Source of the DNA: CAZYMF01 sp964648215
GTDB lineage: Bacteria; Desulfobacterota; Binatia; HRBIN30; JACQVA1
Direction of reading: 5' to 3'
Assembly (NCBI GenBank): GCA_964648215.1
Contig: CAZYMF010000016.1
Location: 1-46,006, forward strand
Length of the DNA stretch: 46,006 nucleotides
Shown here: positions 16,921-25,539 of the stretch, piece by piece
Position numbering within the stretch: the stretch's first letter is position 1
Layout: the number at the start of each line of letters is the position of its first letter
Translations under genes and position numbers: made by a program
The notes under the pieces: model-generated
Database searches by the model: none
The model's input: the letters and a program-made list of their open reading frames with translations, nothing else
Told to the model about the DNA's origin: nothing

Positions 16921-16942
16921 CACAGGCTGGAAGCCTGCGCTC
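16921..16942. repeat. CACAGGC-TGGAAGCCTG dispersed repeat, copy 1
   Basis: The short palindromic unit CACAGGCTGGAAGCCTGCG sits between two convergent genes. Related units occur at 28061-28086 (ACACAGGTTGGAAGCCGGTGCCAC) in shortened wording and 41811-41838 (ACACAGGCGAGAAGCCTGTG). All three are outside genes. Confidence 0.55.
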
Positions 16943-16946
16943 CGCC

Positions 16947-17393
16947 CTACTCCTCCGCGACCACGACCACGGTGAGATGCGCGTCGACGCCCTCGGCGAG
17001 GTGCACGGGGACCATCTGCTCGCCGAGCGTCTTGATCGGCTCCGCCAGTCGGATGCGGCGCCGGTCGATCGAGTAGCCGGCGGCCTCCACGGCCTTCTCG
17101 ATGTCCTGGTTGGTCACCGAGCCGAACAGCTTCCCCTCTTCGCCGGCGCGCGCCTTGATCTGCAGGCGCAGCGCGGTGAGCTTTTGCGCCAGCGTCTGCG
17201 CCGCGCCCCGCTCGCGATCGCGCTTCTCGGCGGCGACGCGCTTGAAGTGCTCGAGCTCCTTGACGTTGCGCCGATCGGCAACGATGGCCAACCCGCGCGG
17301 CAGCAGATAGTTGCGCGCGTAGCCGGGCTTGACCTTGACGATGTCACCGGTGCCGCCGAGATGAGGCACCTCTTCGCGCAGAATCACTTCCAT
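16947..17393 (-). CDS. rplI: 50S ribosomal protein L9
   Basis: The 148 residues match L9 in length and layout: N-terminal 23S-binding domain MEVILREEVPHLGGTGDIV then VKPGYARNYLLPRGLAI, a long connecting helix rich in Arg/Glu/Ala, and a C-terminal domain ending in VHLAEGVDAHLTVVVVAEE. It is the last gene of the rpsF-rpsR-DUF2232-rplI run, 13 bases after the DUF2232 gene, an order seen in many bacteria. Confidence 0.96.
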   Translation of the reverse strand: MEVILREEVPHLGGTGDIVKVKPGYARNYLLPRGLAIVADRRNVKELEHFKRVAAEKRDRERGAAQTLAQKLTALRLQIKARAGEEGKLFGSVTNQDIEKAVEAAGYSIDRRRIRLAEPIKTLGEQMVPVHLAEGVDAHLTVVVVAEE

Positions 17394-17406
17394 GGATCAG
17401 TCTCCC

Positions 17407-18333
17407 TTACTCGTCGTCGACGTCGGTCGACACCACTCCGAGCCGACGGAAATTGGCCCAGAGATCGAACACGCCCAGCAGCATGACCAGAAACACCAGC
17501 ACCTGCTGCGTCAGCACCAAGACGTAGGCCACGGCCCGCAGCCCTGGCCGTATGTGGTAGCGCTCCAGGTAGAAGCCGATGATGGCCAGCCCCTGGCAGA
17601 AATAGCAGCCGAGCAGCACCACGAACACGTTGGCCGCGATCAGGGCCACGGCCGTCGCCGGGGCGAACATGCCGAACCCGGCGCCGATGAAGGCCCAGAT
17701 CAGCAGCGGCGGCGCGCCCCAGGTGCGCAGATCCGTCGCCTTCAGCCAGGGTAGCAGGCTGCGCACGATCAAGACGTTGAGCAGCATCGTCAGTGCGCCG
17801 GCCAGCGCCAGGGCCCCGGGGAGGATGGAGAGCATGCTCTTCACCAAGGTCCCCCGCGACGCGGCCAGCTCGGCGATGGCGTCGTCGTTCACCCCCCAGT
17901 GGCGCGATGCGCTCACCGCCGCGTCGAAGCTCTCTTGCAGGTGGTCGTGCACACCGCTGACAACGTGGGCCGGGGACCCATAGGTGGCGAGCAGCAGGAT
18001 GCCCACCGCGGCGGTCCATGCCGTCGCCCCGAGCAGGACCGTACGCTCCACGGACCAGCCACGGCGCAGCGCGGCGGTCGCCGCCAAGGTCGGCGCCCCG
18101 AGGGCGAGCAGGTAGGTGATCGCCGGGCCGCCACCCACCAGGGCTGCGGCGAGCAACGTGCTGAGCGCGACGCAGGCGGCGAGAGAGCGCGCGCCCTGCT
18201 GCCCGCCCAGCAGCAGCCCGGGCAGGGGCACGAACGGCAGCAGCACGGCGGACATCGGCGCCCCCACCAGAGCGGTCACGTACAACCCGCCCGTGGCCGC
18301 CGCCGCTGCCCCGACTGCCGACGATCCCTGCAC
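17407..18333 (-). CDS. DUF2232 (YybS-like) multi-pass membrane protein
   Basis: A 308-residue protein with about eight hydrophobic spans, an N-terminal half resembling ECF-transporter S components and a larger extracytoplasmic loop (residues 120-165, VVSGVHDHLQESFDAAVSA). Such DUF2232 genes lie between rpsR and rplI in many lineages, and the position is a strong identifier. Function is unknown. The spacing of 34 bases to rpsR and 13 to rplI supports cotranscription. Confidence 0.8.
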   Translation of the reverse strand: MQGSSAVGAAAAATGGLYVTALVGAPMSAVLLPFVPLPGLLLGGQQGARSLAACVALSTLLAAALVGGGPAITYLLALGAPTLAATAALRRGWSVERTVLLGATAWTAAVGILLLATYGSPAHVVSGVHDHLQESFDAAVSASRHWGVNDDAIAELAASRGTLVKSMLSILPGALALAGALTMLLNVLIVRSLLPWLKATDLRTWGAPPLLIWAFIGAGFGMFAPATAVALIAANVFVVLLGCYFCQGLAIIGFYLERYHIRPGLRAVAYVLVLTQQVLVFLVMLLGVFDLWANFRRLGVVSTDVDDE

Positions 18334-18367
18334 GGCAATGAACCCCTTGCGATCCTCGCCCCGCCGG

Positions 18368-18655
18368 CTACAGCTGCGAGGCCGAGTACGGCACCAGCGC
18401 CACGGTGCGGGCGCGCTTGATCGCCGTTTTCAGGCGCCGCTGGTGTCGCGCGCAGTTGCCGCTGATACGGCTCGGCACGATCTTGCCGCGGTCGGTGATG
18501 AAGCTCGACAGGGTACGAGTGTCCTTGTAGTCGATGACCGCTTCCTTGTCGGCGCAGAAGCGACAAACCTTGCGCCGCCCCGGCCCACGGCGGCGAAAAC
18601 CGCGATCATCTCCCCGCCCGCGCCCGCCACGGGCGGATCTCTGTGGTACAGCCAT
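18368..18655 (-). CDS. rpsR: 30S ribosomal protein S18
   Basis: 95 residues. A variable basic N-terminal tail is followed by the S18 core: KVCRFCADKEAVIDYKD, SSFITDRGKIVPSRISG, then CARHQRRLKTAIKRAR. The CxxC plus a later Cys (C+ form) suggests possible zinc binding. S18 pairs with S6 on the 30S platform, and rpsF lies nine bases upstream. Confidence 0.95.
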   Translation of the reverse strand: MAVPQRSARGGRGRGDDRGFRRRGPGRRKVCRFCADKEAVIDYKDTRTLSSFITDRGKIVPSRISGNCARHQRRLKTAIKRARTVALVPYSASQL

Positions 18656-18664
18656 GTTTCCTCC

Positions 18665-19045
18665 TTATTCCAATCCCGGAGCCTTCTCGCTCACGTCGTC
18701 CGCGGCCGCAGGCGGGGCCGCCGCTCGCTTGCGGCGGCTGGGCCTCACCTTGCGCTTCACTTCCGCGACGCGCACCGAAACGTAGCGCAGCACCTCATCG
18801 GCGATCTTCAGCGTGCGCTCGAGCTCGCGTACCGCGTCGCCGGTGGCGGTGTAGTCGATCACGATGTAGTACCCGCGCCGAAGTTTCTGGATGGGATAGG
18901 CCAGGTCGCGCATTCCCCACTCGTGCACCTCGCCCACCTGCCCCCCCATACCCTCGAGCAGGCGCTTGGCCCGGTCGGTGGTCTCGCGGATCTGAGCCTC
19001 CGGCAAATCGGGGTGCAGCACAAAGAGCGTTTCGTATTGCTGCAT
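18665..19045 (-). CDS. rpsF: 30S ribosomal protein S6
   Basis: 126 residues starting MQQYETLFVLHPDLPEAQI, with the ferredoxin-like S6 fold, EWGMRDLAYPIQKLRRGYY, and a Lys/Arg-rich tail with an Ala/Pro-rich end (residues 105-126). It forms the S6-S18 heterodimer. It sits ten bases after pth and leads directly into rpsR. Confidence 0.95.
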   Translation of the reverse strand: MQQYETLFVLHPDLPEAQIRETTDRAKRLLEGMGGQVGEVHEWGMRDLAYPIQKLRRGYYIVIDYTATGDAVRELERTLKIADEVLRYVSVRVAEVKRKVRPSRRKRAAAPPAAADDVSEKAPGLE

Positions 19046-19055
19046 GAACAGCCTC

Positions 19056-19646
19056 CTAGTTGACGCGTGGCGTGAGCGGCACGCGTTGGTTGAATCGATT
19101 CATCGTCGCCTGCAATCCTTCACGCAGGAGCGACTCGACGGCATCGGCGGCACGATCGAGCAGCTCCGCGAGGGCTTCCCTTTCCTCGTCGCTGAAAACG
19201 CCCAGCACGTGGGCAATGGCATCTTCGCCCGCGGGCGGCCGGCCGACCCCGACCCGGACACGGGTGAAGTCGGGCCCGCACCACGCGCTGATCGACTCCA
19301 GGCCGCGGTGGCCGCCGGTGCCGCCGCCGCGCTTCACCCGTAGCTGCCCGTAGGCAAGGTCGATGTCGTCGTGGATCACGATCAGCTCGGCGCTCTCCGC
19401 GCCGGCCGCCAGCCGCGCGTGGACGGCGGCCAGGGCTTCCCCGCTCAGGTTCATGTAGCGCAGCGGCTCGGCCAACGCGACGGGCATGCCGGACCACGAG
19501 CCGTGCCCGAGGCGAGCGTCCTCGTTCCCCGATCCCAGGGGGATCTGCCAGCGCTGCGAGAGTCGCTCGACGACCATGAAACCCACGTTGTGCCTGGTTG
19601 CCACGTAGCGTTGGCCCGGATTGCCCAGGCCGACGACGATGTGCAT
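19056..19646 (-). CDS. pth: Peptidyl-tRNA hydrolase
   Basis: 196 residues. VVGLGNPGQRY supplies the substrate-binding Asn, TRHNVGFMVVE the catalytic His, PLRYMNLSGEAL, IVIHDDIDLAYGQLR with the catalytic-loop Asp, and RGGGTGGHRGLESI complete the Pth signature. The enzyme recycles peptidyl-tRNA released from stalled ribosomes. It is six bases downstream of rplY, a pairing conserved widely. Confidence 0.95.
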   Translation of the reverse strand: MHIVVGLGNPGQRYVATRHNVGFMVVERLSQRWQIPLGSGNEDARLGHGSWSGMPVALAEPLRYMNLSGEALAAVHARLAAGAESAELIVIHDDIDLAYGQLRVKRGGGTGGHRGLESISAWCGPDFTRVRVGVGRPPAGEDAIAHVLGVFSDEEREALAELLDRAADAVESLLREGLQATMNRFNQRVPLTPRVN

Positions 19647-19652
19647 CGGCGC

Positions 19653-20321
19653 CTACGCAGCGCCGCCCTTGGCCTCCGTCTTGGCCGGCTCGGCCGCCGC
19701 TGCTTCGGCCGGCGCGGCGCCTTCGGCGGCGGCGCCCTCGGCGACCTTCACCTCCTCGACCGTCGGCGGCAGGACGGTGACCAGAGGCTCGTCCTTGTCA
19801 TAGACCAGCTCGACACCCGATGGGCACTGCACCGTGCTGATGTGCACCACGTCGTGAATGTTGAGCGGCGTGACGTCGATCTCGATGTAGTCGGGGATGT
19901 CGAAAGGAAGGCACTCGACGGTGACCTCGCGCTGCAGCGGCTGCAAGATGCCGCCGGCGACGATCCCCACCGCCTTGCCGACGAAGTGCAGCGGGACCTC
20001 GACCTGCAGCTTCGCGGTGACGTCGACCTCCAAGAAGTCCGCGTGGACGAGCACACCGCTGACCGGGTCGAGCTGCACGTCCTTGATCAGCGCCACCTTG
20101 TCGGCCAGGTCGCTCGACGACGAGCGCATCTTGATCAGATGCGTCGAGCCTTCGAGGCCGGCGATCTTGGTGCGATACTCCTTGGCATCGATCGTCACCG
20201 ACAGGGCGGGGCGCTTGGGCCCGTAGAAGACGGCCGGGATCTTGCCGCTGCGGCGCAGCTGCCGCGCCGCGCCCTTGCCGACCGTAGCGCGCGGTTCAGC
20301 GTCCATTTCCACCGTTTGCAT
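19653..20321 (-). CDS. rplY: 50S ribosomal protein L25/general stress protein Ctc
   Basis: 222 residues, the long (Ctc/TL5) form: an N-terminal 5S-rRNA-binding L25 domain (GAARQLRRSGKIPAVFYG; VLVHADFLEVD) and a C-terminal TL5 beta domain (VECLPFDIPDYIEIDVTPL; HISTVQCPSGVELV). The last 35 residues are Ala/Glu-rich low complexity (AEGAAAEGAAPAEAAAAEPA) and ends in KGGAA. It lies between prs and pth in the conserved order. Confidence 0.93.
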   Translation of the reverse strand: MQTVEMDAEPRATVGKGAARQLRRSGKIPAVFYGPKRPALSVTIDAKEYRTKIAGLEGSTHLIKMRSSSSDLADKVALIKDVQLDPVSGVLVHADFLEVDVTAKLQVEVPLHFVGKAVGIVAGGILQPLQREVTVECLPFDIPDYIEIDVTPLNIHDVVHISTVQCPSGVELVYDKDEPLVTVLPPTVEEVKVAEGAAAEGAAPAEAAAAEPAKTEAKGGAA

Positions 20322-20360
20322 CTCGCGTTGACTCCTCTGGATTTGGGAAAAATCGACGTT

Positions 20361-21305
<945 letters not shown>

Positions 21306-21353
21306 CCGTCTCCCCGTTTCATCGTCGCCCAACACGACCCCTTGCTGCGAACA

Positions 21354-21425
21354 CTGGGCGGGAAGGATTCGAACCTTCGAATACCGGATCCAAAGTCCGG
21401 TGCCTTACCGCTTGGCGACCGCCCA
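21354..21425 (-). tRNA. tRNA-Gln(UUG)
   Basis: Read on the minus strand: acceptor TGGGCGG pairs with CCGCCCA, D stem GCC/GGC, anticodon stem CCGGA/TCCGG around loop CTTTGGA (anticodon TTG), T stem GAAGG/CCTTC with loop TTCGAAT, discriminator G. The CCA end is not encoded. Its 5' end abuts the ispE stop codon without a spare base, so it must be cut from an ispE-tRNA-prs transcript or have a promoter inside ispE. Confidence 0.95.
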
Positions 21426-22331
21426 TCAGCCCGCTGCCGGCGAGACGTTCAAGGTCTCGACCGCAACGGCCCATATGCCCCGCCCGCGCGTCTTCCCGGC
21501 CGCGACCTCGGCCGCCGCCCGCGTGGGCCAAATTCCGAACATTGCCGAACCACTCCCTGTCATCACGGCGCCCTCGGCGCCGAGCTGCATCAGCAAACCC
21601 TTGAGGAAACGCAACTCTGGATGTACCTCGGCAGCAACTGCCTCAAGATCATTCACGAGCAGCTCCCGCAAGGGTCTTTCGCCGCTGGTGAATTTCGCGA
21701 TACTAGTGAGCGACGGCAAATTTGTCAACGAAGCGCCCGGCCCGACCCCCGCTGCCTGGGCGGCATCGTAGCCACGGTAGATTTCGGCCGTAGACAGCCC
21801 AAAAGTTGGGCAGGCGATCACCAGCGCCACGGTCGGCCACTCGGCCAGGGGCGTCACAACCTCGCCGATCCCTTCGACCCACGCCGGCCTCCCATAGATG
21901 AAGAAAGGCACATCGGCCCCCAGCTCCAGCCCCCAGGCGGCGATCTCGGACGCGGGTCGTGCCGTACCCAGCAGCCGATCCAGGGCCACCAGAGTGGCCG
22001 CCGCATCGCTGCTGCCGCCCCCCAGGCCGCTGCCCGCGGGGATGCGCTTGCGCAGCTCGATTGCCAGACCACTCCGGGTCTCCGTGCGCTCCAGAAACAG
22101 CCGGGCGGCGCGATGAACGAGGTTGTCCTCTCCGGCCGGAATGCCGGGGGTATCGCAGGCGAGATCGATCCGACCGGGACGGTCGGAGACCACGGTCAGC
22201 CGAATCTCGTCACAAAGGCCGACCGGAACCATGAGGGACCGCAGCTGGTGATAGCCGTCCGCGCGCCGGCCGACCACGTGCAGGGACAGGTTCACCTTGG
22301 CCGGGGCGAGCACGCTCAGAGTCGTGCCCAT
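21426..22331 (-). CDS. ispE: 4-diphosphocytidyl-2-C-methyl-D-erythritol kinase
   Basis: 301 residues of the GHMP kinase superfamily; phosphorylates CDP-methylerythritol in the MEP isoprenoid pathway. Motif 1 APAKVNLSLHVVGRRADGYH, motif 2 PAGSGLGGGSSDAAATL and motif 3 (VMTGSGSAMFGIW) are all present. Start at ATG 22331 matches the family N-terminus; an in-frame extension to 22460 would overlap the divergent tRNA-Arg and is rejected. It heads the ispE - tRNA-Gln - prs - rplY - pth run. Confidence 0.94.
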   Translation of the reverse strand: MGTTLSVLAPAKVNLSLHVVGRRADGYHQLRSLMVPVGLCDEIRLTVVSDRPGRIDLACDTPGIPAGEDNLVHRAARLFLERTETRSGLAIELRKRIPAGSGLGGGSSDAAATLVALDRLLGTARPASEIAAWGLELGADVPFFIYGRPAWVEGIGEVVTPLAEWPTVALVIACPTFGLSTAEIYRGYDAAQAAGVGPGASLTNLPSLTSIAKFTSGERPLRELLVNDLEAVAAEVHPELRFLKGLLMQLGAEGAVMTGSGSAMFGIWPTRAAAEVAAGKTRGRGIWAVAVETLNVSPAAG

Positions 22332-22387
22332 CGTCCCGGTCCACCCGCGTTGACCCCCCAGAACCCGCGTGCTACCTGCACCTCTGC

Positions 22388-22459
22388 GCCCCCGTGGTGA
22401 AAAGGATATCACACAGGTCTCCGGAACCTGTAGTCCGCGTTCGATTCGCGGCGGGGGCA
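22388..22459 (+). tRNA. tRNA-Arg(CCG)
   Basis: Folded by eye: acceptor GCCCCCG/CGGGGGC, D stem GTGA/TCAC with loop AAAGGATA, anticodon stem CAGGT/ACCTG around CTCCGGA (anticodon CCG, reads CGG), short variable loop TAGT, T stem CCGCG/CGCGG with loop TTCGATT, discriminator A. All stems pair perfectly. CCA is not encoded. It is divergent from ispE and marks the left edge of the accessory region. Confidence 0.9.
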
Positions 22460-22519
22460 CTCACTTTTCTCGCCCCCGGGGGTGCCCGCTGCTACCGTTT
22501 TGCTACCCACTCGGACCCA

Positions 22520-22557
22520 GGGACACCGTCCCCCTTCCTGGGACAGTATCCCTCAAC
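22520..22557. repeat. Two short GGGAC palindromes upstream of the DUF4160 gene
   Basis: GGGACACCGTCCC and GGGACAGTATCCC lie close together in the 155-base stretch between tRNA-Arg and the DUF4160 gene. They could be a paired operator for the downstream gene pair or a REP-like remnant; nothing else is recognised in this gap. Confidence 0.35.
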
Positions 22558-22614
22558 GAGCTCCGCTTGATCGCTCGCCGAAGCGTCGATACCGTACGTC
22601 GAGAGAGGTGAGAC

Positions 22615-22875
22615 GTGCCGGTACTGTCGGTCTTCTTCGGCATTCTGATCAAGATGTTTCACGACGACCACAACCCGCCCCACTTCCACGTCGATTACGG
22701 CGAGTTTCACGCCGTGGTGGAGATCAGCTCAGGCGACGTCTTGGCGGGAAAACTGCCGAGGAGGGTCGGAACACTCGTAGCGGAGTGGCGACGAGAACAT
22801 GTTCACGAACTACGCCGCGCCTGGAACGACGCGCAGAGGGGCCGTCAGCCACGGCGTATTCGCCCCTTGGAATAG
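22615..22875 (+). CDS. DUF4160 domain protein
   Basis: An 86-residue protein starting at GTG 22615 after GAGAGGTGAG. The His/Asp-rich core FHDDHNPPHFHVDYGEFHAV is diagnostic of DUF4160, a small family usually encoded next to DUF2442 and often listed as a putative toxin-antitoxin-like pair. The next gene begins eight bases later. Function is not established; the His cluster suggests metal binding or catalysis. Confidence 0.85.
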   Translation: MPVLSVFFGILIKMFHDDHNPPHFHVDYGEFHAVVEISSGDVLAGKLPRRVGTLVAEWRREHVHELRRAWNDAQRGRQPRRIRPLE

Positions 22876-22883
22876 GAGGAAGG

Positions 22884-23159
22884 ATGAAGCTCGGAACGCG
22901 GTTGAAGCGCATCCGGCGCGCCGACGCAGAACACTACCGGCTGGCGCTGGAGTACACGGACGGCTTCAAGGGGACCGTTGATCTCGACTTCATCTTCGGC
23001 AATCCGGCGAGGAAACCCTTGGTACTTGAGATTCTGCGGGGTGGACTATTCGCGAAGTGCTTCGTGGAATCCGGCGCGCTTGCCTGGCCGAACGGCTACG
23101 AGCTGTGCCCCGACGCAGTGCGGGCGTGGATCGTCGAGCAGCAACGGCGCGCTGCGTAG
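22884..23159 (+). CDS. DUF2442 domain protein
   Basis: A 91-residue partner of the DUF4160 protein: RADAEHYRLALEYTDGFKGTV and FAKCFVESGALAWPNGYELC fit DUF2442. AGGAGGA lies directly before the ATG at 22884. The upstream part of the open frame (from 22482) is a GC shadow and is excluded. Likely co-expressed with DUF4160; possibly the antidote or specificity half of the pair, which is inference from co-occurrence. Confidence 0.85.
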   Translation: MKLGTRLKRIRRADAEHYRLALEYTDGFKGTVDLDFIFGNPARKPLVLEILRGGLFAKCFVESGALAWPNGYELCPDAVRAWIVEQQRRAA

Positions 23160-23493
23160 CGGGGACGACGTATGATCCAGCACTAATAGATCCAGGCCGT
23201 GCCTTCGCCGCCTGCCGGGATAAGGATGAGCGACGGTTGCCCGGAGAGCCACTTCGACCCAGGCCCAGGCTTGATCCAGACATCCCTCGTCGGCGCAGTA
23301 GGATGGCACCGAGCGAAGCACGCGCAAAAGCCCATCGCCGACCATCATCAAATCCGGTCTGTCCAGCGGGCGAAAAGTCCGTAGCGCGTCCTCGGGCCTA
23401 GGCGAGCGTGGGGCCATGGGAGCCGCTTTTCGCCATGACGCCTGGTCGGATGACGACAGGAGCGCATGCAGAGCCGGCGCTCGGGGGGAGCGT
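23160..23493. other. Non-coding stretch between DUF2442 and alkyl-sulfatase remnant
   Basis: 334 bases with no convincing gene. A minus-strand open frame crosses it (up to 23417) but overlaps the DUF2442 gene and matches no family I know. GATCCAG repeats three times (near 23174, 23190 and 23272). Probably debris of gene loss. Confidence 0.4.
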
Positions 23494-23942
23494 GTGACCG
23501 GGGCGGTTACCCGTGAGTCCTTCGCGGCCCGGGACTACCGCTGGGTGGCCGAGCTGGTGAATCACGTCGGGCTCAGTCAGCCCGAAAACCGGGCGGCGCG
23601 TGAGCTGCGGGCGGCTGCGTTGGAGCAGCTCGGCGATCGGGCCAAATCGGGAATCTGGCGCGCCTTCTATCTGAGCGGCACACAGGAGTTGCGCGAGGAA
23701 GCGGCACCAGCCAGCCAGGGAATCCAAGCCGCGCGGCGGGACTCATTCCTGCACGGCCGCCACAGATGTTTCTGGAATCGATGGCGACGCGGCTCAACGG
23801 ACCCAGGGCCGCGGGTAAGAAGATAACGGTGAACTTCGAGATCACGGATACGGGCGAGCGCTGCACGCTCTATCTCGCCCACTCGGTTCTGCGCCAGGAT
23901 GTCCAGGCCCCTGCGGACGACGTCACGCTGCGAGGCTTCCCA
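23494..23942 (+). pseudogene. Alkyl sulfatase (metallo-beta-lactamase type), C-terminal remnant
   Basis: Two frames together spell the C-terminal part of a linear alkyl sulfatase (SdsA1/BDS1 type). Frame 1 (to about 23703) gives RESFAARDYRWVAELVNHV, then ENRAARELRAAALEQLGD and WRAFYLSGTQELRE, the dimerisation domain. Frame 3 from about 23733 gives FLESMATRLNGPRAAGKK and NFEITDTGERCTLYLAH, the SCP2-like C-terminal domain. The N-terminal metal-binding catalytic domain (HxHxDH) is absent and the frame shifts near 23700-23735, so the gene is dead. Confidence 0.75.
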
Positions 23943-24065
23943 ACGCAGCGGCAACGCGGGCATTCATTTCCTTCGCGACAGGTGCTGCCTCCGTATACTG
24001 TTCACTGGCAGAAACGCGAACCGTAGCGAGCTCACCGGGCAGACGAACTCCACTTGAACTTTTTT

Positions 24066-24680
24066 CTAGGCGCCGCCCCTTCTCCGTGCCACTGCCTTCA
24101 GGGTACCGAGCGAGACATGAGAGCGCTGAATGTCGAACCCGGACTCACCGAGCATGTGGTGCAACTCCTCGGACGTGGTGACGTCAAGCCCGTGATGGCT
24201 CCCTGACCGGCTGCCGGGCTTCCGCACCGGATCGATCAGCGCGAAGGTCCCGCCGGGCTTGAGCACACGCGAGATCTCACGCATTGCGGCGAGGTACCCG
24301 CGAAAGTGATGGAGCCCGTAGAGGCAAAGCACGAGGTCGAAACGCCCCTCACGGAACGGCAGAGACTTGGCGTCGGCCCGACACAGCGTGATGTTCGCGT
24401 CCGCCCCGTGGGATCGCAAATACTCGCGTGTGCGCGGCAGGATGGCTCCGTCGTAATCGAGTGCGACGACCCGGACGGACTCATCGCGGCGCACCACGCC
24501 GCCGCTCGCCCAGCCGAGGCCGGTCGCGATATCCAAACAGGTCGCGGCCCGTGGAATCGGAACGCCGCGTAGCAGCTTCGGAATCTCGATCGCCATCCCG
24601 AGCCAGGCGCGCGGTCGACTGTACACGACCCAGCGGCCGATGCCGCGCATCAGGACACCGTGACGATTGTCATCATTCAT
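24066..24680 (-). CDS. Class I SAM-dependent methyltransferase
   Basis: 204 residues. Motif I is TCLDIATGLGWASGG (a variant of DxGxGxG), an acidic motif II in VVALDYDGAI, RADAKSLPFREGRFDLVLC (motifs III-IV), LHHFRGYLAAMREISRVLKPGGTFALIDP (split here: EISRVLKPGGTFALIDP is the key part). It resembles UbiE/type-11 methyltransferases acting on small molecules. Substrate unknown. Isolated on the minus strand among decayed genes. Confidence 0.85.
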   Translation of the reverse strand: MNDDNRHGVLMRGIGRWVVYSRPRAWLGMAIEIPKLLRGVPIPRAATCLDIATGLGWASGGVVRRDESVRVVALDYDGAILPRTREYLRSHGADANITLCRADAKSLPFREGRFDLVLCLYGLHHFRGYLAAMREISRVLKPGGTFALIDPVRKPGSRSGSHHGLDVTTSEELHHMLGESGFDIQRSHVSLGTLKAVARRRGGA

Positions 24681-24707
24681 GTGCGTCGGCGCTGCCGGAC
24701 AGCTGTC

Positions 24708-24938
24708 CTAGCGGTTCTTTGCACGGACGATGCGCCAACAGAAAGGAATCGTGTGGTTTGCCCACTTGTAATGATCGTCGGCGGTTCCATCGTCGGACAA
24801 TTCACGGAGACGGAAGGGAAGATGTAGTTGCCGCAAGGCGTCTTCGCGGAACACGGGATTGGCCATCAGGTGCTCCACGTCCATTTGTCTGGAAATCACG
24901 CGCCCAGCGGGCTCGTGACCGTATGGGGATCTGATCAC
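24708..24938 (-). CDS. Unrecognised short open frame
   Basis: 76 codons upstream of the methyltransferase on the same strand. The segment MDVEHLMANPVFREDALRQL and HYKWANHTIPFCWRIVRAK looks protein-like in composition, but I recognise no family. It follows directly after the truncated nucleotidyltransferase and may be the tail of another lost gene. Confidence 0.25.
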   Translation of the reverse strand: MIRSPYGHEPAGRVISRQMDVEHLMANPVFREDALRQLHLPFRLRELSDDGTADDHYKWANHTIPFCWRIVRAKNR

Positions 24939-24944
24939 TGCCGA

Positions 24945-25118
24945 TCACTGCGCCAGCGCTCTGCGCGCGTTGGCCGGCGTTGGATCAATCAGAATGTCCA
25001 GATCCTTGGTTGCGCGAGGGCGAGCGTGAAACGCGACCGCGTGGGCGCCCACGATGAGATACCGGACGCCATGGGCATTCAACACGGCGATGAACTCTTC
25101 GTAATCTCGGAACGCCAT
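24945..25118 (-). pseudogene. Truncated nucleotidyltransferase (AbiEii/DUF6036-like), N-terminal part
   Basis: 57 codons from the ATG at 25118 to a TGA at 24945. FRDYEEFIAVLNAHGVRYLI, GAHAVAFHARPRATKDLDIL and DPTPANARRALAQ match the start of AbiEii-type nucleotidyltransferases, including the first catalytic D-x-D, whose full proteins are usually much longer. The frame ends at a duplicated GATCACTGC (two tandem copies at 24933-24952), suggesting a small rearrangement removed the rest. Full-length relatives work as toxin-like or DNA-modifying partners. Confidence 0.65.
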
Positions 25119-25296
25119 CGCCACCTCGCGTCTTCAGGCAGCTCTCCAGCGCCTGCCCGACGGCTTCGACTCGCTGTTCCGCGGTTAAACCTTCGTACCA
25201 AAACAGGAAGTCAGCCTCGTCCGCCTGTGAGTGCCGGACTCTGACCACCCTCCACACCCGACCACGCGCGCCAACAATCCGAACCCGCTCAGCCAT
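24985..25296 (-). CDS. Small partner of the nucleotidyltransferase, possibly decayed
   Basis: An ATG at 25296 opens a frame with MAERVRIVGARGRVWRVVRV, then EADFLFWYEGLTAEQRVEAV. The 'E-x-W/Y-x-LTxEQRxEAV' pattern is typical of the short protein encoded just before AbiEii-like nucleotidyltransferases. The frame then overlaps the nucleotidyltransferase start and continues as basic low-information sequence, so only the first 60 or so residues are believable. Confidence 0.4.
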   Translation of the reverse strand: MAERVRIVGARGRVWRVVRVRHSQADEADFLFWYEGLTAEQRVEAVGQALESCLKTRGGDGVPRLRRVHRRVECPWRPVSHRGRPRGRVSRSPSRNQGSGHSD

Positions 25297-25539
25297 TTAT
25301 TCACGTTACCACGAACGCGATGGAGCAGCTAACGAGCTTGTAGAAAAACTCGGTGGCGATTGGCAACCGCGTGGGGCCGTGGGCGCTTTGACAGCGGGTT
25401 CATCTTGCCCGCACTTTGGTCGAGATTCGCGCAGCCGCAAGAGCTCCGGTTGCCACCATGACCCTCACGCCGCCGCGTAGTTCGCCACCTTCTCGCTATT
25501 GTGCACCACCGGCGAACCGAAGAGTTCGCTGCGGGGCGA
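25297..25539. other. Intergenic gap with possible insertion-sequence edge
   Basis: 243 bases without a gene. AACGAGCTTGTAGAAAAACTC at 25330-25350 (given here as a 21-base neighbourhood, core CTTGTAGAAAAACTC) resembles sequences found at ends of several insertion elements. No transposase remains are seen. Low certainty. Confidence 0.25.

Noticed and set aside
22388..22459. Attachment site duplicates of the tRNA-Arg 3' end downstream
   Set aside because: I scanned the accessory region for the T-arm/acceptor sequence and saw no second copy; no integrase gene is present either.
23046..23417. Minus-strand gene opposite DUF2442 and the following gap
   Set aside because: Overlaps a recognised gene, lacks a ribosome binding site and has no recognisable domain.
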